Part shown: positions 12,642 through 24,810 of the stretch, piece after piece
How the letters are laid out: each line of letters opens with the position of its first letter
Numbering within the stretch: the stretch's first letter is position 1
Assembly (NCBI GenBank): GCA_013397865.1
Contig: VZTI01001288.1
Location: 243,588 to 307,587, forward strand
Origin: Struthidea cinerea
Taxonomy: Eukaryota; Chordata; Aves; Passeriformes; Corcoracidae
Direction: 5' to 3'
DNA length: 64,000 nucleotides
The notes under the pieces: model-generated
Databases searched by the model: none
What the model saw: only the letters and a program-made list of their open reading frames with translations
Told to the model about the DNA's origin: nothing
Translations under genes and position numbers: made by a program

Positions 12642-14074
12642 CAGCTGTTTGGTGGCTGGAGCACAGTGGCTCGCTCAGCTCTCTCATTCCTTGCCCAACT
12701 CATGGAGCCTGATGTTTTGGCACCTGATGTCTACAATTCAAAGCTCAAATCAATTGCACTGTGATTACCCACCAGCTCCTGTTGTCTATGCAAGGCTTGA
12801 ACACCGTGTGATGGGAAGGGCGGTGGGGTTTGGCTCCTTGTGGGAAGGTGTAGGTGGCTGTGGCGGAAGAAGCTCCCTTGACTTCTGTAGTTAAAGTGTT
12901 AGAGAGATGAGGGGATGCTGAGAATATGGTTTGTGATACAAAATGCAATTGAAGTGCTCAAAGTCTTGATAAAAATGGTGTACTGCTTTTCATTGTCACC
13001 TGATACTGCACTGTGGTCATCCCTGGGGGGTTTGAGGGAAAGCTGAGAGCTGCTATTCCTTCTCTGGGCTAAACCATTTGAGACACTAGCAGTGTCTTCT
13101 TCCCACCTATAAACTGTGCCGATTTTCTCCTGTCTTCTCTGTGAGTAGATCCTGTTTTTGTGTCACAGCCTCCCAGGTCAGCAGTAGCAGCGTTTGCCTG
13201 CTGAGGGAGGCAGGATGGGACAGCACCTCTGAACCTCCAGTTCAGGATGGTTCTTGATGGTGCCCACAGGATTGTGACTCTGGGCCGTAAGGATTAATGA
13301 AAAAATATTCATTTAAAAGGAACAAATCTGGAATTGTCAGAGAGCATTGCAGCTACTTTAGACAACACACTTTGTCTCCTGAATAAAGAAAGATTTGATT
13401 ATCTCAGATTATCTCATGCTCACTGAGTGTTTGCTCTGAATAAAATACAACTTAGCAAGCAGCTGCCTGTGCCTGTGTACGTGAATCTGACAGATCCACC
13501 AACCTTTCCCAAAGCCTTTTGATGTCCTGTGGCTGGTTGATTAGGATCTCCCTCAGGAGATCCAGGACTGCTCTTCAGATAAATCTCTTTTCATGCCCTG
13601 CCGTCGTATTTCCACGGCCTGTCCCATGTGTGGGACATCCACTGACAGAAACCCACTCCAGAGCAAATGTTACCCTAACATAAACACACTGCTGCATTTC
13701 CCAATTTTATTTTTCTGGAGCAGTAGATATAAATTGTTGTTTGCCCTTGCTTGGCTCTTTGAAATATTGCTCGGCCGCTCGCCGATCTTATCTTGCACAA
13801 ATATTTACACACATTTGTGCTTTGTAAGGCATGATTTAAATGGCCTTTGCTGGACAATTGAGGCGGTGCCTCTGTGATCCAACCCTCTGGTCCTGGGGTT
13901 GTGAGGGGGCCAGCCTGGGACCCGTGTCCCACGGAGGATTCCTGCTGACTCAGCCAGAAGGCTGCCAGCGTCTCCCAGAAATCACCCGCTTTCCCATCAA
14001 AGCTTCTGCCACCTTTCTGAGCAGCTTGATCTGCTGTCTACTCAATGAGCACAGAGCTGCTGCTATAAGGACTT

Positions 14075-14330
14075 GTAGTGACAGGAAAAGGGGGAATGGC
14101 TTCAAATCAGATGGGATATTAGGGAAAAAATTGTTCCCTGTGAGGCCCTGGCACAGGGTACCCAGGGCAGCTGTGGCTGCCCCATCCCTGGGAAGTGTCC
14201 AAGGCCAGGTTGGATGGGGCTCTGAGCAACCTGGGACAGTGGAAGGTGTCCCTGCCCATGGGAGAGGGTGGAACAGGATGATCTTTAAGGTCTCTTCCAA
14301 CCCAACCCATTCTATGATTCTTTGATTCTG
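14075..14330 (+). mobile_element. CR1 LINE, about 256-bp 3' fragment (sense)
   Basis: The sequence shows GACAGGAAAAGGGGGAATGG, then GATGGGATATTAGGG, TGGCTGCCCCATCCCTGG, CAAGGCCAGGTTGGATGGGG, GGAAGGTGTCCCTGCCCATG, GATCTTTAAGGTCTCTTCC, and the end CATTCTATGATTCTTTGATTCTG with ATTCTATG-type terminal repeats. This is the CR1 3' region in order, 5'-truncated. A short internal deletion is likely between the AATGGCTTCAAA and GATGGGATATT segments, since the common form is longer there. The overlapping minus-strand frames have no coding meaning. Confidence 0.95.
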
Positions 14331-17300
14331 TTTTTACAACATCCCTTCTGACAAATATTAGGAGAAAGTATTCCAAGCATTCCTCTGTGGATGCTTTCTC
14401 TCCAACGGAAGCCGTGCATTTTGGGCAGGAGTTGCTGGGTGAGGCTGCACTCTCCAGAGAGCCAGGCTGAACATTTGTGACGGCTCCTCTGGCCTTAAAA
14501 CGTATGAATTTGTGCATTTCCGTGTTAAATGCATTTCTCTGTGCGTAAATCACCGGCCACTATTTACAGTGAGTCATCTGAAGGGAAAGATGCATCACTG
14601 CTGTGAGCTTGCTGGCGGCTCAGAGCTCGTGCTTGGTCAGAAATGGTGGGGAGGTCTTTGGGCTTGAATTTCTCCTGCTTAACCCTTTCTAAGATGTCCC
14701 AGTGTGGGCCCTGCTGCTCCGGTAATCAGCCATTATCTGGCTGGAGCTGCGATTCAGCTTGTGCTGCTTCTTTTAAATCCCCAAACACAGACAGAGTTAG
14801 GTGGAAGCCGTGGGAACAAACTGGATCCAAATGATGGTAAAAACAGCTCAATGTCAATCCAGTGATGGGTGATTCTGTTTTTACAGAGGCCAGCAAAGTT
14901 CACCAAAGCCCATTAAGGCTTCTGAGCCAGGTCAACGCTTCGTCAGGACGGCTGCGTGGTGAACTGTGCACCTAATGCACTTTTAATGAAAATGTTATCC
15001 TCTGGAGCCAGGCCAGGTATGGCTAGAGCAGGAGCAAAGACCCTCCTTTCCCTAGAAATCATGGGAAAAGATATTACAGCTATTTCATAAGCTTGTATGT
15101 TTTAAAAGTCTAAGAAATCCAGCCCACATCAACAGCAGAGCGAGCAGGCTGCTACACGGACACGTCATTTAATCACAATTTAATAAGGCTCCTGTATCAG
15201 ACTTTCGTAATGAAACTTTTGGGCAGATCCAAACAAAGGGGTCACTGTGGGAGAGAAGAATGCAGCCTTTGATTCACGGTTTCTTTTTAGGGTTCACGAT
15301 GGTTCGTTTTCAGCGAGCTGCTGGCGAAATGAAATGCTTTCCACATGCCAACTGTTACCTCATAAATGGACCTTGTGAAAAGTAATTTGTGATCACAAGA
15401 TCATTATCAGCCTCCTCAGCCCAGCTCCTGTGAGAAGGGCGAGTTCTTCCTCCCTCGAAGAAGCCCTTGGGTGTTCAGTCCTCTCACAAGTGCTCCAGAG
15501 AGGTGTTTAAGGCCTGGATGACAAAAAGGCGTTATTTTAATGATACAGCAGAGCTGCTGGGAGCCAAAAAGCTGGACTGGGACAAACATGCTCAGCCTGG
15601 TGGGCTTGGACGTTTTGGGAGGACACGAAGGCAATGATGGATCAGGCAGGGATGAGCTACCTGCACTGAGGAACAAAATCTGCTGAGCCAAAAGATACCG
15701 GGGATCTTCACCCCCACTGGTGTTAATGATCCTCCCCAGTCTCTGTGTTTTGCGTGGTTGTTCTGTGAGCTGGTAACTCACTGAGAGGTGAAGAGGGCCA
15801 TGAATGATCTGGAAAAGGTCAGTGGAGATGGCATGAGGAGGAGAAAGGTGTCTTTGCTGCCAGTCGGAAACACTCAGTGTTGCTATTCCCCTTGCTCGTC
15901 AGCCTTCTGATTATCGTGTCGTCCCTCTTGATCTGCAGAGCTGGAGTGGGGGCCCAGGACCCATGAAGGAGGGACATCCACCACTCATCACAGCTCTGAT
16001 GGACAACATCATCTGAAGATTCATCTTCCATCCCTGGAGGAAATAAAACGCAGCCTCTGAGCATTTTCAAGGCATAAATTTAGTTGGCTCATGCAGCGCC
16101 TGGAAAGCTTTGGCCCTAAAAGACAAGCTGGAAAATCCAGATTGGTTTGGGTTTTTTTAATCCATGACCTGTTGACTCATTCTGGACTCTTTCAGTTTTT
16201 TTAGCTCCAATCTTTCTCTTTTCTTGAAAAAGCCTTGCTTGCCTGTTGCGGGGTGTCAATAACTTGTTTTTAACCAGCCCTCGAGGTGTGGTGTGCACTG
16301 AACACGGCACCGATACTGGAGAGGTGGAGTCTTAACTTCAGTACTTTGTCGTGGATGGTGTTCCTCATTTTTCCATTAGCAGGATTATCCTGGTGTGCCG
16401 TGCGTGGCAGCATGTTGCTCCCAAGGACTCCTGCAGCCCATTCCTGGGGCTCATCAGCTTTAGTTTTGTCCCTCATTTGTTTTGTTCTTGTAAATATGAC
16501 ACAGGCGTTGGGCTGGACAGTTGCGTTTTGCGTATCGGAAAAAATAACTAAACTCTCCAGTGATTCTCACCGCAAGGAAAGATTTATTGGAGGAAAAAAG
16601 AATTTAGAGTTGTTTTTCTCTTGTGAGGCTCTCTGAGGCCAAGCTTCACATCGCTGTCATCTCTGGTGTGGTGCTGGGAGACCGAGAGCAGCCTCTCCTC
16701 TGTCAGGATGTGGGTCTCCAGGTGACCTCCAAGATGCTTTTGGCAGCTGCCCACCCCAAGAACTTGATCAGTGACCACAAGCTCCTCCAGAAGTCCCTCC
16801 TTGAAGCTCATTGCTCATGTGATAGAGGCACAAAATTGTCAGAATCAATGTGAGCTGAGCAAGGCTCACCCAGTGTGTGCTCCTGTTCACCTGGAGCTCC
16901 CTGTTCACGTGTGTTGGGCTGTGTTTTGGACAGTTTCTGTATTTCTGACAGTTTCTGTGTTTCTGGCTGGGCTTGCTGACAAATGCCACGTGTTATCTTG
17001 CTTTTCCCTGCCACGAGGGACATGGTGCCCCTGCTTAAGGTGGAGTCGCTGTTCCTTCAGTTCAGGCTTCCTGAACTTCAAATGTGATGTAGTAAAGAGG
17101 AATCGCCACCTGCATCCACCTGTGGCTCTTCCAAGCAAGGGAAGCCTCCAGCACGAACACTGAAATTCCATGGTGGGATGGTGGGCAGGCAGCTGTCCTG
17201 GCTCCTACATGTCTCCATTACTGTTATCTCTTAAGTATTAAACAAGGACAGCTTAGATTTTCTTTATCACGCTCTAATGCTGCAGAAATGTTAGAATTAT

Positions 17301-18577
17301 GGAACCAGTCCCTTTGCTATTTTTTTTTGTCTGTTTACCAATCTGTTTTTTGTAGTGGTGCAAGGTGGATTAAGATCCTGCCTGGAGGATCTGTCCTTTC
17401 CCTTTAAGAAAAAAGCAATAGGGTAAAGCACAAAAATTGTCAGTATTTTTTTCTGCATCCTGGGGCTTTCTTGGCTTTAAACTCTTCTTGACAGTGGGCT
17501 TTATCTGCAACAATAAATGCAGGAGAGCTGCACTTAAAGCCATCAGGCTTTCCTTGCCAGCTTTCCTGTGTTATGTGAACAGTCAGAGAAGTTGCTGCTT
17601 CCCTGATTGCAAATACAAAAATGGCAAACAAGCAAAGGATACTCTCGGCTTCTGCCCAAAATTTGTTAAAAGACACAATGCTACATGCACTCCAATGACA
17701 TCTAAACATCAGAGTTACTTATGAATAACGGGGTGGCAAAAATACATCTTCCTGAGGGGAGAGACAGTGGGTGACAGGTGAGGGGACAGGGATTTTGTGC
17801 CTGTCTGCTGCTGGTTAAACGCAGGATGTGGTATCCTCCCCGCCACTCGCTCATCTTTCATAGCCATCCTTTCTAGCAAAGCTTTGCGTGTTATCTTTGG
17901 CTGCTCTGAGGTAAGGTATTATGTCCCTGGCTGCATCTGATACTAACAAAATCTGGCTGAAACAAAATATAAAGTTCTCAAAGCAACCCTCGCTTTCCTA
18001 TTTTCACATCAGAAGCAGGGCGTTTGTCCATCAGTGGCTCCGATACAATCGTGGGGAATAAAGACAGCCCGTTTGCAGGCTCTCCGTAAATAAGCCTTGC
18101 TGCTCCTCAACCCAGTTTTCCTGGCAAAATCTTTTGCTTTCCCATGTGTCAGAAGACCTTCCCAAAGCTGCTGCTGAAGCGCCAAATGCCTCTGTAAAGA
18201 CTTTTGCAGAAGCTGAGGTTACACGGCCTCTCCTTAAATCAGAGCTGAACTGTTTGGAGTGCGTCTGCCTTCCGTGTGATGCTGTTTCCAAAAACCAGGC
18301 CCTTTCTGCCTGCTGCAGGTCCTCCTGCCAGGCCACCAGAGCACCCAAGTGCTGAGTCACACACTAGACCTTAATGTCCCACCGTAGCCCTGGTGTTGGG
18401 CTGATTCCCAGCACGGGTGAACACAGCTCTGCCAGCCCCAGTCTGCGCCCACCAGCCCAAAAAAAAGGATCCTGGGAGTTCAAGAGTGAGGGGCTGTGCC
18501 TTCAAAAGTGTGCCTCAAGAGAGGCACAAGAAGCTGGGAGGAGACACAGCCAGGACAGCTGACGCCTGCTGACCAAA
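14331..18577. other. Non-coding stretch, no gene seen
   Basis: No gene is supported. AT-rich unique blocks at 15060-15400 (with TTTAATCACAATTTAATAAGG) resemble conserved non-coding DNA. A tandem 18-bp duplication lies at 16929-16964. T-runs occur near 17321. A full NF-E2-type word sits at 18350-18360. Frames reach only 130 codons and overlap each other on opposite strands. Confidence 0.6.
16929..16964. repeat. Tandem duplication, 18 bp x 2
   Basis: Two adjacent 18-base copies of GACAGTTTCTGTATTTCT differ by one base (A to G in the second). It is probably a replication-slippage product. Confidence 0.85.
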
Positions 18578-18768
18578 GGGGTATGACATTAGGAAAAGTT
18601 TCTTCACCAAACAGGTCGTCAAACGCTGCTGTCCAGGGCAGTGGTGGAGTCCACATCCCTGGAGGGATTTAACAGAAATGTAGGTGTGGCACCTGGGGAC
18701 ATGGTTTAGTGCTGGATTAATGGTTGGACTCAATGATCTTTTCCAGCCTAAGTGATTCCATGATTCTC
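18578..18768 (+). mobile_element. CR1 LINE, about 190-bp 3' fragment (sense)
   Basis: The sequence shows ACATTAGGAAAAGTTTCTTC, GTGGAGTCCACATCCCTGG, TGGCACCTGGGGACATGG, GGATTAATGGTTGGACTC, GATCTTTTCCAGCCTAAGTG and a terminal ATTCCATGATTC. This is the CR1 variant whose tail reads GGTTGGACTYGATGATCTT, a different subfamily from the copies at 7724 and 14075. It is 5'-truncated and non-coding. Confidence 0.93.
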
Positions 18769-20199
18769 TGCTTCCTGCAGCGGAGGATGTGCCCTTTCTC
18801 TTTTTTGCTCACTCACGGCTCCACAAAGCATCGAACACAGCTGGAGTTCTGGGAGCTCACGTGTTACTGAGTGGCAAAATAAAAACCTGGAAAAGGGCAA
18901 CAATATGACAGGGCATGGTTGCTCTGCACCAGTGGCTAAAGCTCTCCAGAGGAGGAAGAAGCAGCATGAAGGTTGCACCTTACCTGGCTGGCAGCAGTCT
19001 CCCACAGAAGCACATCCCTGTGTCCATCGGTGCTGGCTCTCCAGGAAACTCTTCTGCTAGGAAACCTTGTGTGGTCAACACAAACATCCCTCGCCTCCAG
19101 CTGGCTGTGGCTTGAGCTCTGGGAATTCCCAGGGGAGGTGATCCAAGGACAGTGGCGTGTGGCTGGGAGGGAGTGCTCCTTGTGGGGACCAGGGTGGCTG
19201 CGACCTCCTACCAGGGGACAGTCCCATTCCTCACGTGCCCCCATTGACATGGGGCTGGAAGGACCCTCACAGCACAGGAGCAACGCCCAGCACTACATCA
19301 GCTCCCTCTGAGTGTGATGCCCTTCCCAGCTTTGATTTGGGATCAATGAGTCCTTCCACCACCGTTGCTACCTCTTGTAAAGCAGCTGTTGGGTAACCCC
19401 AGTATGGAGCGACCTGCACTCACCACTTAGCGGGGAAGGAGTAAAAATGCCTGGAGCATCCCAGTACCCGGCACAGGAAAGGTGGTTTTTCATTTATTGC
19501 TGAGATATCAGGGGCAGGGGAAGCATAGAAGCAGGTCTGGAGGAGCCGGGCGGAAGGGCTTGAAGCGTAGGAAGCCTTGGCCAAATAAAAGCGGAGGATG
19601 TTTACGGTGTGAAATCGGGAAGCGTCTTCAGGAAGCTGGTAGGAAAATTCAGCTGAGATAGGAGAGGGGAAAACAGGGATGCTGAGAGGGAGAGGAGGGG
19701 CACTCTGCCTTGTTTAGCCGCGTTTATAGAAAACTGGACCATCCTCAGCTCTTGTGCAGTCCTGAGCTGCCCAGATTTCCCTGCCCGCCCCATCCCTGCG
19801 ATTCCCACTCAGGAAGTGGGGCTGGTGTGTGTGCAGGGTTATTCTGGGGCTGGAGGCTATTTCAAGAAGCATCAGCAAGGCCAAGCTCGTCAGTGCTGTC
19901 ACACAAGGACTTTGAGGGGGTGAACTTGGCTCATCAAATTAACATGTTTGGGCTGTCTAAAAGGAAAGAACAGTGGAAGAAAACGAGCTCTTTTTTTTTT
20001 TTGGTTCTTTTTTTCCATCTTTTCTTTTTCCACAACTGCCACTGAAGGTCTCACTGTGTTGCAGGAGGCACCTCTGTTTTACACAGCTGAAATGAAAGAT
20101 CCGTTTTGCTCTTCTTTAAACAGAGAATAAAATGGGCTTGTAAGACCTCCCAGAATGGTAACAGGTATCATTTAAACCTGAAGGAAGAGAACTGGACAA
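18769..20199. other. Non-coding stretch, no gene seen
   Basis: GC-rich at 18940-19330, with overlapping frames of up to 115 codons on both strands and no recognisable protein. A good minus-strand donor sequence (CAG|GTAAGG on the minus strand at about 18983-18991) lies in this part, but the facing acceptor is weak. A T-rich tract runs from 19990 to about 20030. Confidence 0.6.
19990..20030. repeat. T-rich simple repeat
   Basis: A run of about 13 T is followed by GGTTCTTTTTTTCC and further T-rich sequence. Confidence 0.75.
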
Positions 20200-20270
20200 C
20201 ACTCTGAGGCACAGGGCGGGATTTCATGATCCTTGTGGGTCTCTTCCAACTCAGGATACTCTCTGATTCA
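20200..20270 (+). mobile_element. CR1 (CR1-X-like) 3' tail, short (sense)
   Basis: The segment ATGATCCTTGTGGGTCTCTT followed by CCAACTCAGGATACTCTCTGATTC is the 3' end of the CR1 group whose tail reads GATCCTTGTGGGTCCCTTCC. Only about 70 bases remain. The same tail type also ends the tRNA-Ile SINE at 24811, so a headless SINE cannot be excluded. Confidence 0.82.
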
Positions 20271-21070
20271 GTGTCTTGCTGTCTTGCATAGAACTGTTGG
20301 CACTAAAATTCTCAGTTTTATTTCTCCGAGTCACCTCAAACTTCTGGTGTGGTGCAGGTTAGTGAACAAAGTCTTGTTAAACAACAACAAACTCCTGGGA
20401 TGTGATCCCAAGGCAGAGCTAAAAAGCTACAAATGATTAAATATGTGGGACAAATTAAAGGTAATAATCTTTATAGTCCTTCTCTTCCAATCAATCCAAT
20501 CCATCATTAATTGTGTGCGATGTGGTCACTCTAAAATTCACTGCTGCAGGAAATCATCCAAGCCAAATCTCCTGGCTGCTATAACTTTATTTTTTGAGGA
20601 ATGTTTTAATTTCACTCTCATCAGTGGCACGTCTAGGTTAGCCAGACAGCACAAGAAGTGTCTTTATTCACCTTTCAAGACGTCACATGGTTCATGGGGA
20701 GGAATTATTTCGTGTTTGTGAGCAATAATGACCGAATGCGGCCATTTCTGGAGGGGAAGGAATCACTTTCTTCTGCATTACACTTCATTCAGTGAGGGCA
20801 AGAGGCTCCACAGGACAGATGTAAGATCTGGTGGTAAGCGAGGCTGATATTGCCGTATATTTGATTTAAATTTTAATCAAATGGAATTGTTTTTCAAATG
20901 CAGATAACACAGCAATGGCTCCAAAAATAAAACACGGACAAGCAATCTATCAGGCATGTCTGTCAGCAAAACAGACTCCATCTCATAAACCTGCCAAAAC
21001 AGCCCTCTGCTTCAAACAATAAAAACTGGGAGGAATGGAAAACCTCAGCTTTAAAAAGCTTTGTATGTTT

Positions 21071-21097
21071 AAAAAAAAAAAAAAAATTTAAAAAAAC
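21071..21097 (+). repeat. A-rich simple repeat
   Basis: A run of 16 A is followed by TTT and a second run of 7 A. No retroposon body is recognisable upstream. Confidence 0.8.
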
Positions 21098-22754
21098 CCT
21101 AGCTCTCAATTGGTGTGATTTGGACAAGGTTAATGTAAAAATGAAAGCCATTCAATAAATCTTTTAGTGGAGATCAAAAGCAATGAGTGCAGGAAACCAG
21201 AAAATTGATGATATGACATTTTCCGACACTCCATAACATTCGTATTATTCAGGGAACTGCCAACCACAATTGTTCGAATGCTCTTTTAACCGATGTTGTT
21301 ACTTGAACTCATAAGCCAGCCACTGCTCTCCCCAAGGAAAACCATATGGGAAGACAGTAGCTCAATTAAAAGTAATGTGGTGTGTGGTTCTTAATCCTTG
21401 CTTGAGCCCTTGTGCCAGCAAGCTCTTAAGTATGTGCTTAAATTTAAGCCTGTGCTCAATTTTTGTCTGTTTTATGCGCATTTCTTGACAGAAATACCCA
21501 AAATAATATTGAATCCCCTTTTGCAAAGAGTCTGCTCTGCCCGTGCTCAGAGGTGGCACCTATGTTCTCCTGGGTGCACTGGGCTCTGTGAGGACGTCGG
21601 GATGGTTTCTGTCACGGATAAATACAGAGCTGTGATTGCAAAGCCTGATTTGAATCCTGTCTCCCTCTAGTGTTGTGAGAACTCTTGGACAAGAAGTTGA
21701 GGGGGGTGCCAGCGATTCAATGCCCAAGGTGCTCTCCCAGCTGAGTGAGCAGCAAACAGATGCCAGCAAGATCCGTGGATGGCCAGAGGAAAGGGCTTGG
21801 AGCAACTCAGGATGGGGAGCATCGTGCTGTGAGCAGAGCTGCTGCTGGCTGATTTGGCTGATGAATCAGGCCCATGTTGGCCGGGCTGTGCTGGATCTCC
21901 TGCTCTGCTGCAGGGATGGCTGCTCCGTTGCGTGCCGGCGCCTGTGCTGACTGTGAATCTGGCATCCTCCCGTCCGTCCTGGAAATTAGTGACATCTGAG
22001 GAGAGGGAATGATGAAAACAAGATTATGGGAAGCTCGCTTGCACGTAGAAAGGAAAAGTAGGGGTGTCTGAGGCTTCCCGTGGGTCACACAGGTTGGGTT
22101 GTGCCCCTCTCATTGCGTGCCAGCCGGTGTCCACAGGGCCCAAGACCTGCTCCACAGAGAGGTGGTGACACGGCGTTGTCCCCCCCTGCTCAGGCTCCCA
22201 GAGCTGATCCCCGCAGATGGGAACAGCGTGTGGAACGGAGCTGAAAACGTGCCGATTTTCCTTGCATTCCCCTTCGCCTCCCCTTCGGTGGGGGCAGTGC
22301 TGCCTGCACCTTGGCTGTGTGCTCACAATGGACAATGTCCCATGGAAGATGTGCCAGCTTCACTTCTTTTCCCATGGTATTTTGCCACTCATTAATCCTT
22401 TTGATTTTTAGCCTCTTTGAAGCGCAGGGTTTGGATGTCTTTCAGCTCCCACTGAAGTCGGACGTGAAAACACTTCAACCAGTGCAAAAGTTTAAACCCC
22501 TTATTCATCCACCCTGGAAAGGCTTCAGCTTGATATGCTGACAACGACCGGCTTTATTATGTTTATCTTTTGGCAATATCTCCTTCTGCAATTGATAGTG
22601 CCTGGGCTTTTCCCGGTGCCAGGTTGAATTTCCAGCCCCAGTGAATGAAGCAGGCCGTCGTGCTCCTCTGCCAGGCTGAGCCATGTGCAGGGCAGGCCGT
22701 GATTTCGGTGGTAAACACACGGAGGAGGAGTGAAATAAACATGTAACCCAACAG

Positions 22755-22774
22755 CACACACAGACACACACACA
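22755..22774. repeat. Short (CA)n microsatellite
   Basis: Twenty bases of CA dinucleotides with one G interruption. It is short enough to be stable. Confidence 0.8.
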
Positions 22775-24810
22775 GGATAAAAAGTCTGGTCTTTCACCTA
22801 ATTTAGACCAGAAAATTGGCATCTGATTTTATTGTTCAGGCTGACTCCAAGAACACAAACATATTTTTTCCTTCAAAGCGAGAACTGCCAAAATGTAAAG
22901 AATGGTATCTGCTGGTTTGGGCTAATTGGGATTAACCTTTTCCTGGCTGCTTTTTGTGGAACAAGCGCTATTTTGCTCCGTTGATAACAGCAACGCTTCC
23001 AAGGCTGGCTTAGGGAAATGGCTGTACCCCAGCCATCAGATCCATGCCGGAGGCACTCTCTGACCTGTGTCTTTGAAAGGGGAATAGTCTCTGTTCCCAA
23101 AGTCTCAGCCCTAGGATGCTGCCAGCCCAGCTCCTGCTGCAGCGTGGAGAGGTGAATTTAGAGCAGCCGAGCCAGACAGGAAAGCATGGCATGGAAAATG
23201 CTGAGCTTTCTGCAATTTGGTTCCATTTTAATTAGCATTTTCTGCACACTTTTGATTTCTGATTTTCCTGCCCAGCTGTTGAGACTATTCATATTTCTGG
23301 AAATATTTCCAAAAGGCAGGGGGAAGAAAGCACAATCCTATCGCCAGCCCAAGTGCTTAATTAAAATAGTTGGAATTAGAATAACATTACAATTAGAGTT
23401 GTGTCTATTGGCCTTCCGGGGTTTAGGATCTGTGCTTTCAAGCCTTTTTGCTGTAAACACGGGTTTGGAAATTTATCTTGGGGTTTCAAAATAGCCAAAT
23501 GTTGCAAAACCCACCAGAAGGAGTGAGCGAGCTGGGAACTCTGGCCTTGCAGAAGGATAGGGGAGAAGCCACCCATTGCCTGTGGCTCTGTTTGGGATGT
23601 TGAAATAGGGGCAGGAAAAAAAGTATCCCATGGCCTGTAAGGGCTGATTTGAAGAATCCCAGTGAAAAAGCTGTGTGCAAAGCATGGCATGTTCTACGGA
23701 GCAAATAAGCAGCATATTTTTAGCCCCATTTCCTGGCACCTTGAGTATTAACTGCTTCCAGACCCGGAGCATCGGACAGGGATGGTCTGAGCCTCTGGAA
23801 TTCGTGTGCTGATCGTGCACAGCCTGTGTGTGACAGGGCGGCTGCTGCAACTGCGGAGCAGCAGGCGAGAAGGAAGAGGGGGATTTTTGATGCAGCTCCC
23901 AGGAGGTTTCTCGAGGCAGGGATGCCTGAGAGCTGTGGTGTGCCACTCGCCCCGATGCTCCTGCCGTGCTGGGAGCAGAGCACACCTGGACACAAGCTGC
24001 TCCTGGCAGAAGGGACGTGGGCAGGCACGCGAGGCTGTCCCCAGGGATGCCACGTGGGGCCACCAGCTCCACCAGCCTTCTCTCCCCATCAGCTGGCACG
24101 CTGCCCTGCCTCCAGGGACATGGGATGGACCAGGGTGCTTTGTGCCCAGGGGGTCACAGCAGTGGGTAATGTATGAATAATTTATCTCTTTGGCAAGAGG
24201 TCCCTGGGATGCCCCTCAGCCTAAATACATGCCAAAGATCTAAGCTGGCCCCCGAGAAAACAGAATCCCCAGGATCTGAGCTGACCCCCCAGGAAACAGC
24301 TGAGACAGATGCCATCAGGAGTGGGGATCTGTTGTCTTTCCTTGCTCTCATTAAAGCTTTCAGTAATGCCACACAGGGATGATCCTCTCCCTCCTGCTCA
24401 CCGCCCCTGGCTGACCCGGCATCCAGCACTGCCACCCCCCGAGTGGCAGAGGATGCACAAGGGCCTCAGACCATCATTTCCTCGTGAATTTCCTCCAGTT
24501 TTATTTATTCAATATTATGCCAAGCTGTGTAAAGGTTGTGAGAGGAGATGTAAAGGCCTGGGGGAGGAAGAGCTTTCTAGGAATGATGTCTCCTTGGACG
24601 ACCTTTAGGAATACGTTAAAGGATATACATGAGCAGTGGGGAGGAGGGTAAGGGAAACTGTTTACCCAGGAAAAGGGATGCTTTCCTGGAGCTGTGGGCA
24701 TTTAAACTTCCCAAGAGAGCACACTTTGGTGGGTGCAACCAGTCTGTTTTTGCTGCTGGGTCATCAAGGAAACCACTAAACCAGCTGAGGGAACATTGAT
24801 TTTGAGTTTA

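Larger units (their letters stand above)
8080..14074. other. Non-coding stretch, no gene seen
   Basis: No gene is supported. Two strong G-quadruplex motifs (8417-8448 and 12624-12641) and an A-rich run (9670-9695) are listed separately. The segment 11703-11835 is a degenerate TG-rich tract (GTGTG, TGTGCG and TGTGCA words). Block 12150-12330 is AT-rich with TGATTAT and TAATGA words and could be a conserved element. Block 10200-10560 is AT-rich without a clear motif. A MARE-like site lies at 13943-13955. Open frames here do not exceed 164 codons, and the longest starts inside the CR1 copy. Confidence 0.6.
20271..24810. other. Non-coding stretch, no gene seen
   Basis: No gene is supported. The part 20830-21310 is AT-rich and unique, with a 24-bp near-palindrome (20859-20882). 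A 14-bp perfect palindrome lies at 21436-21449. A short CA repeat is at 22755-22774. The block 23200-23400 has several TAATTAGC and TTAATTAA words and looks like a conserved element. A 208-codon minus-strand frame at 23473-24099 lies in GC-rich sequence, overlaps open frames on both strands, and has no recognisable domain. A degenerate 35-bp duplication is at 24243-24299. Confidence 0.6.

Noticed and set aside
14119..14553. 144-codon minus-strand open frame
   Set aside because: Its 3' half is antisense CR1; no independent coding evidence.
23473..24099. 208-codon minus-strand open frame
   Set aside because: It lies in GC-rich, stop-poor DNA where frames on both strands are open at once. The product has mixed composition with no motif and no flanking splice signals on that strand.
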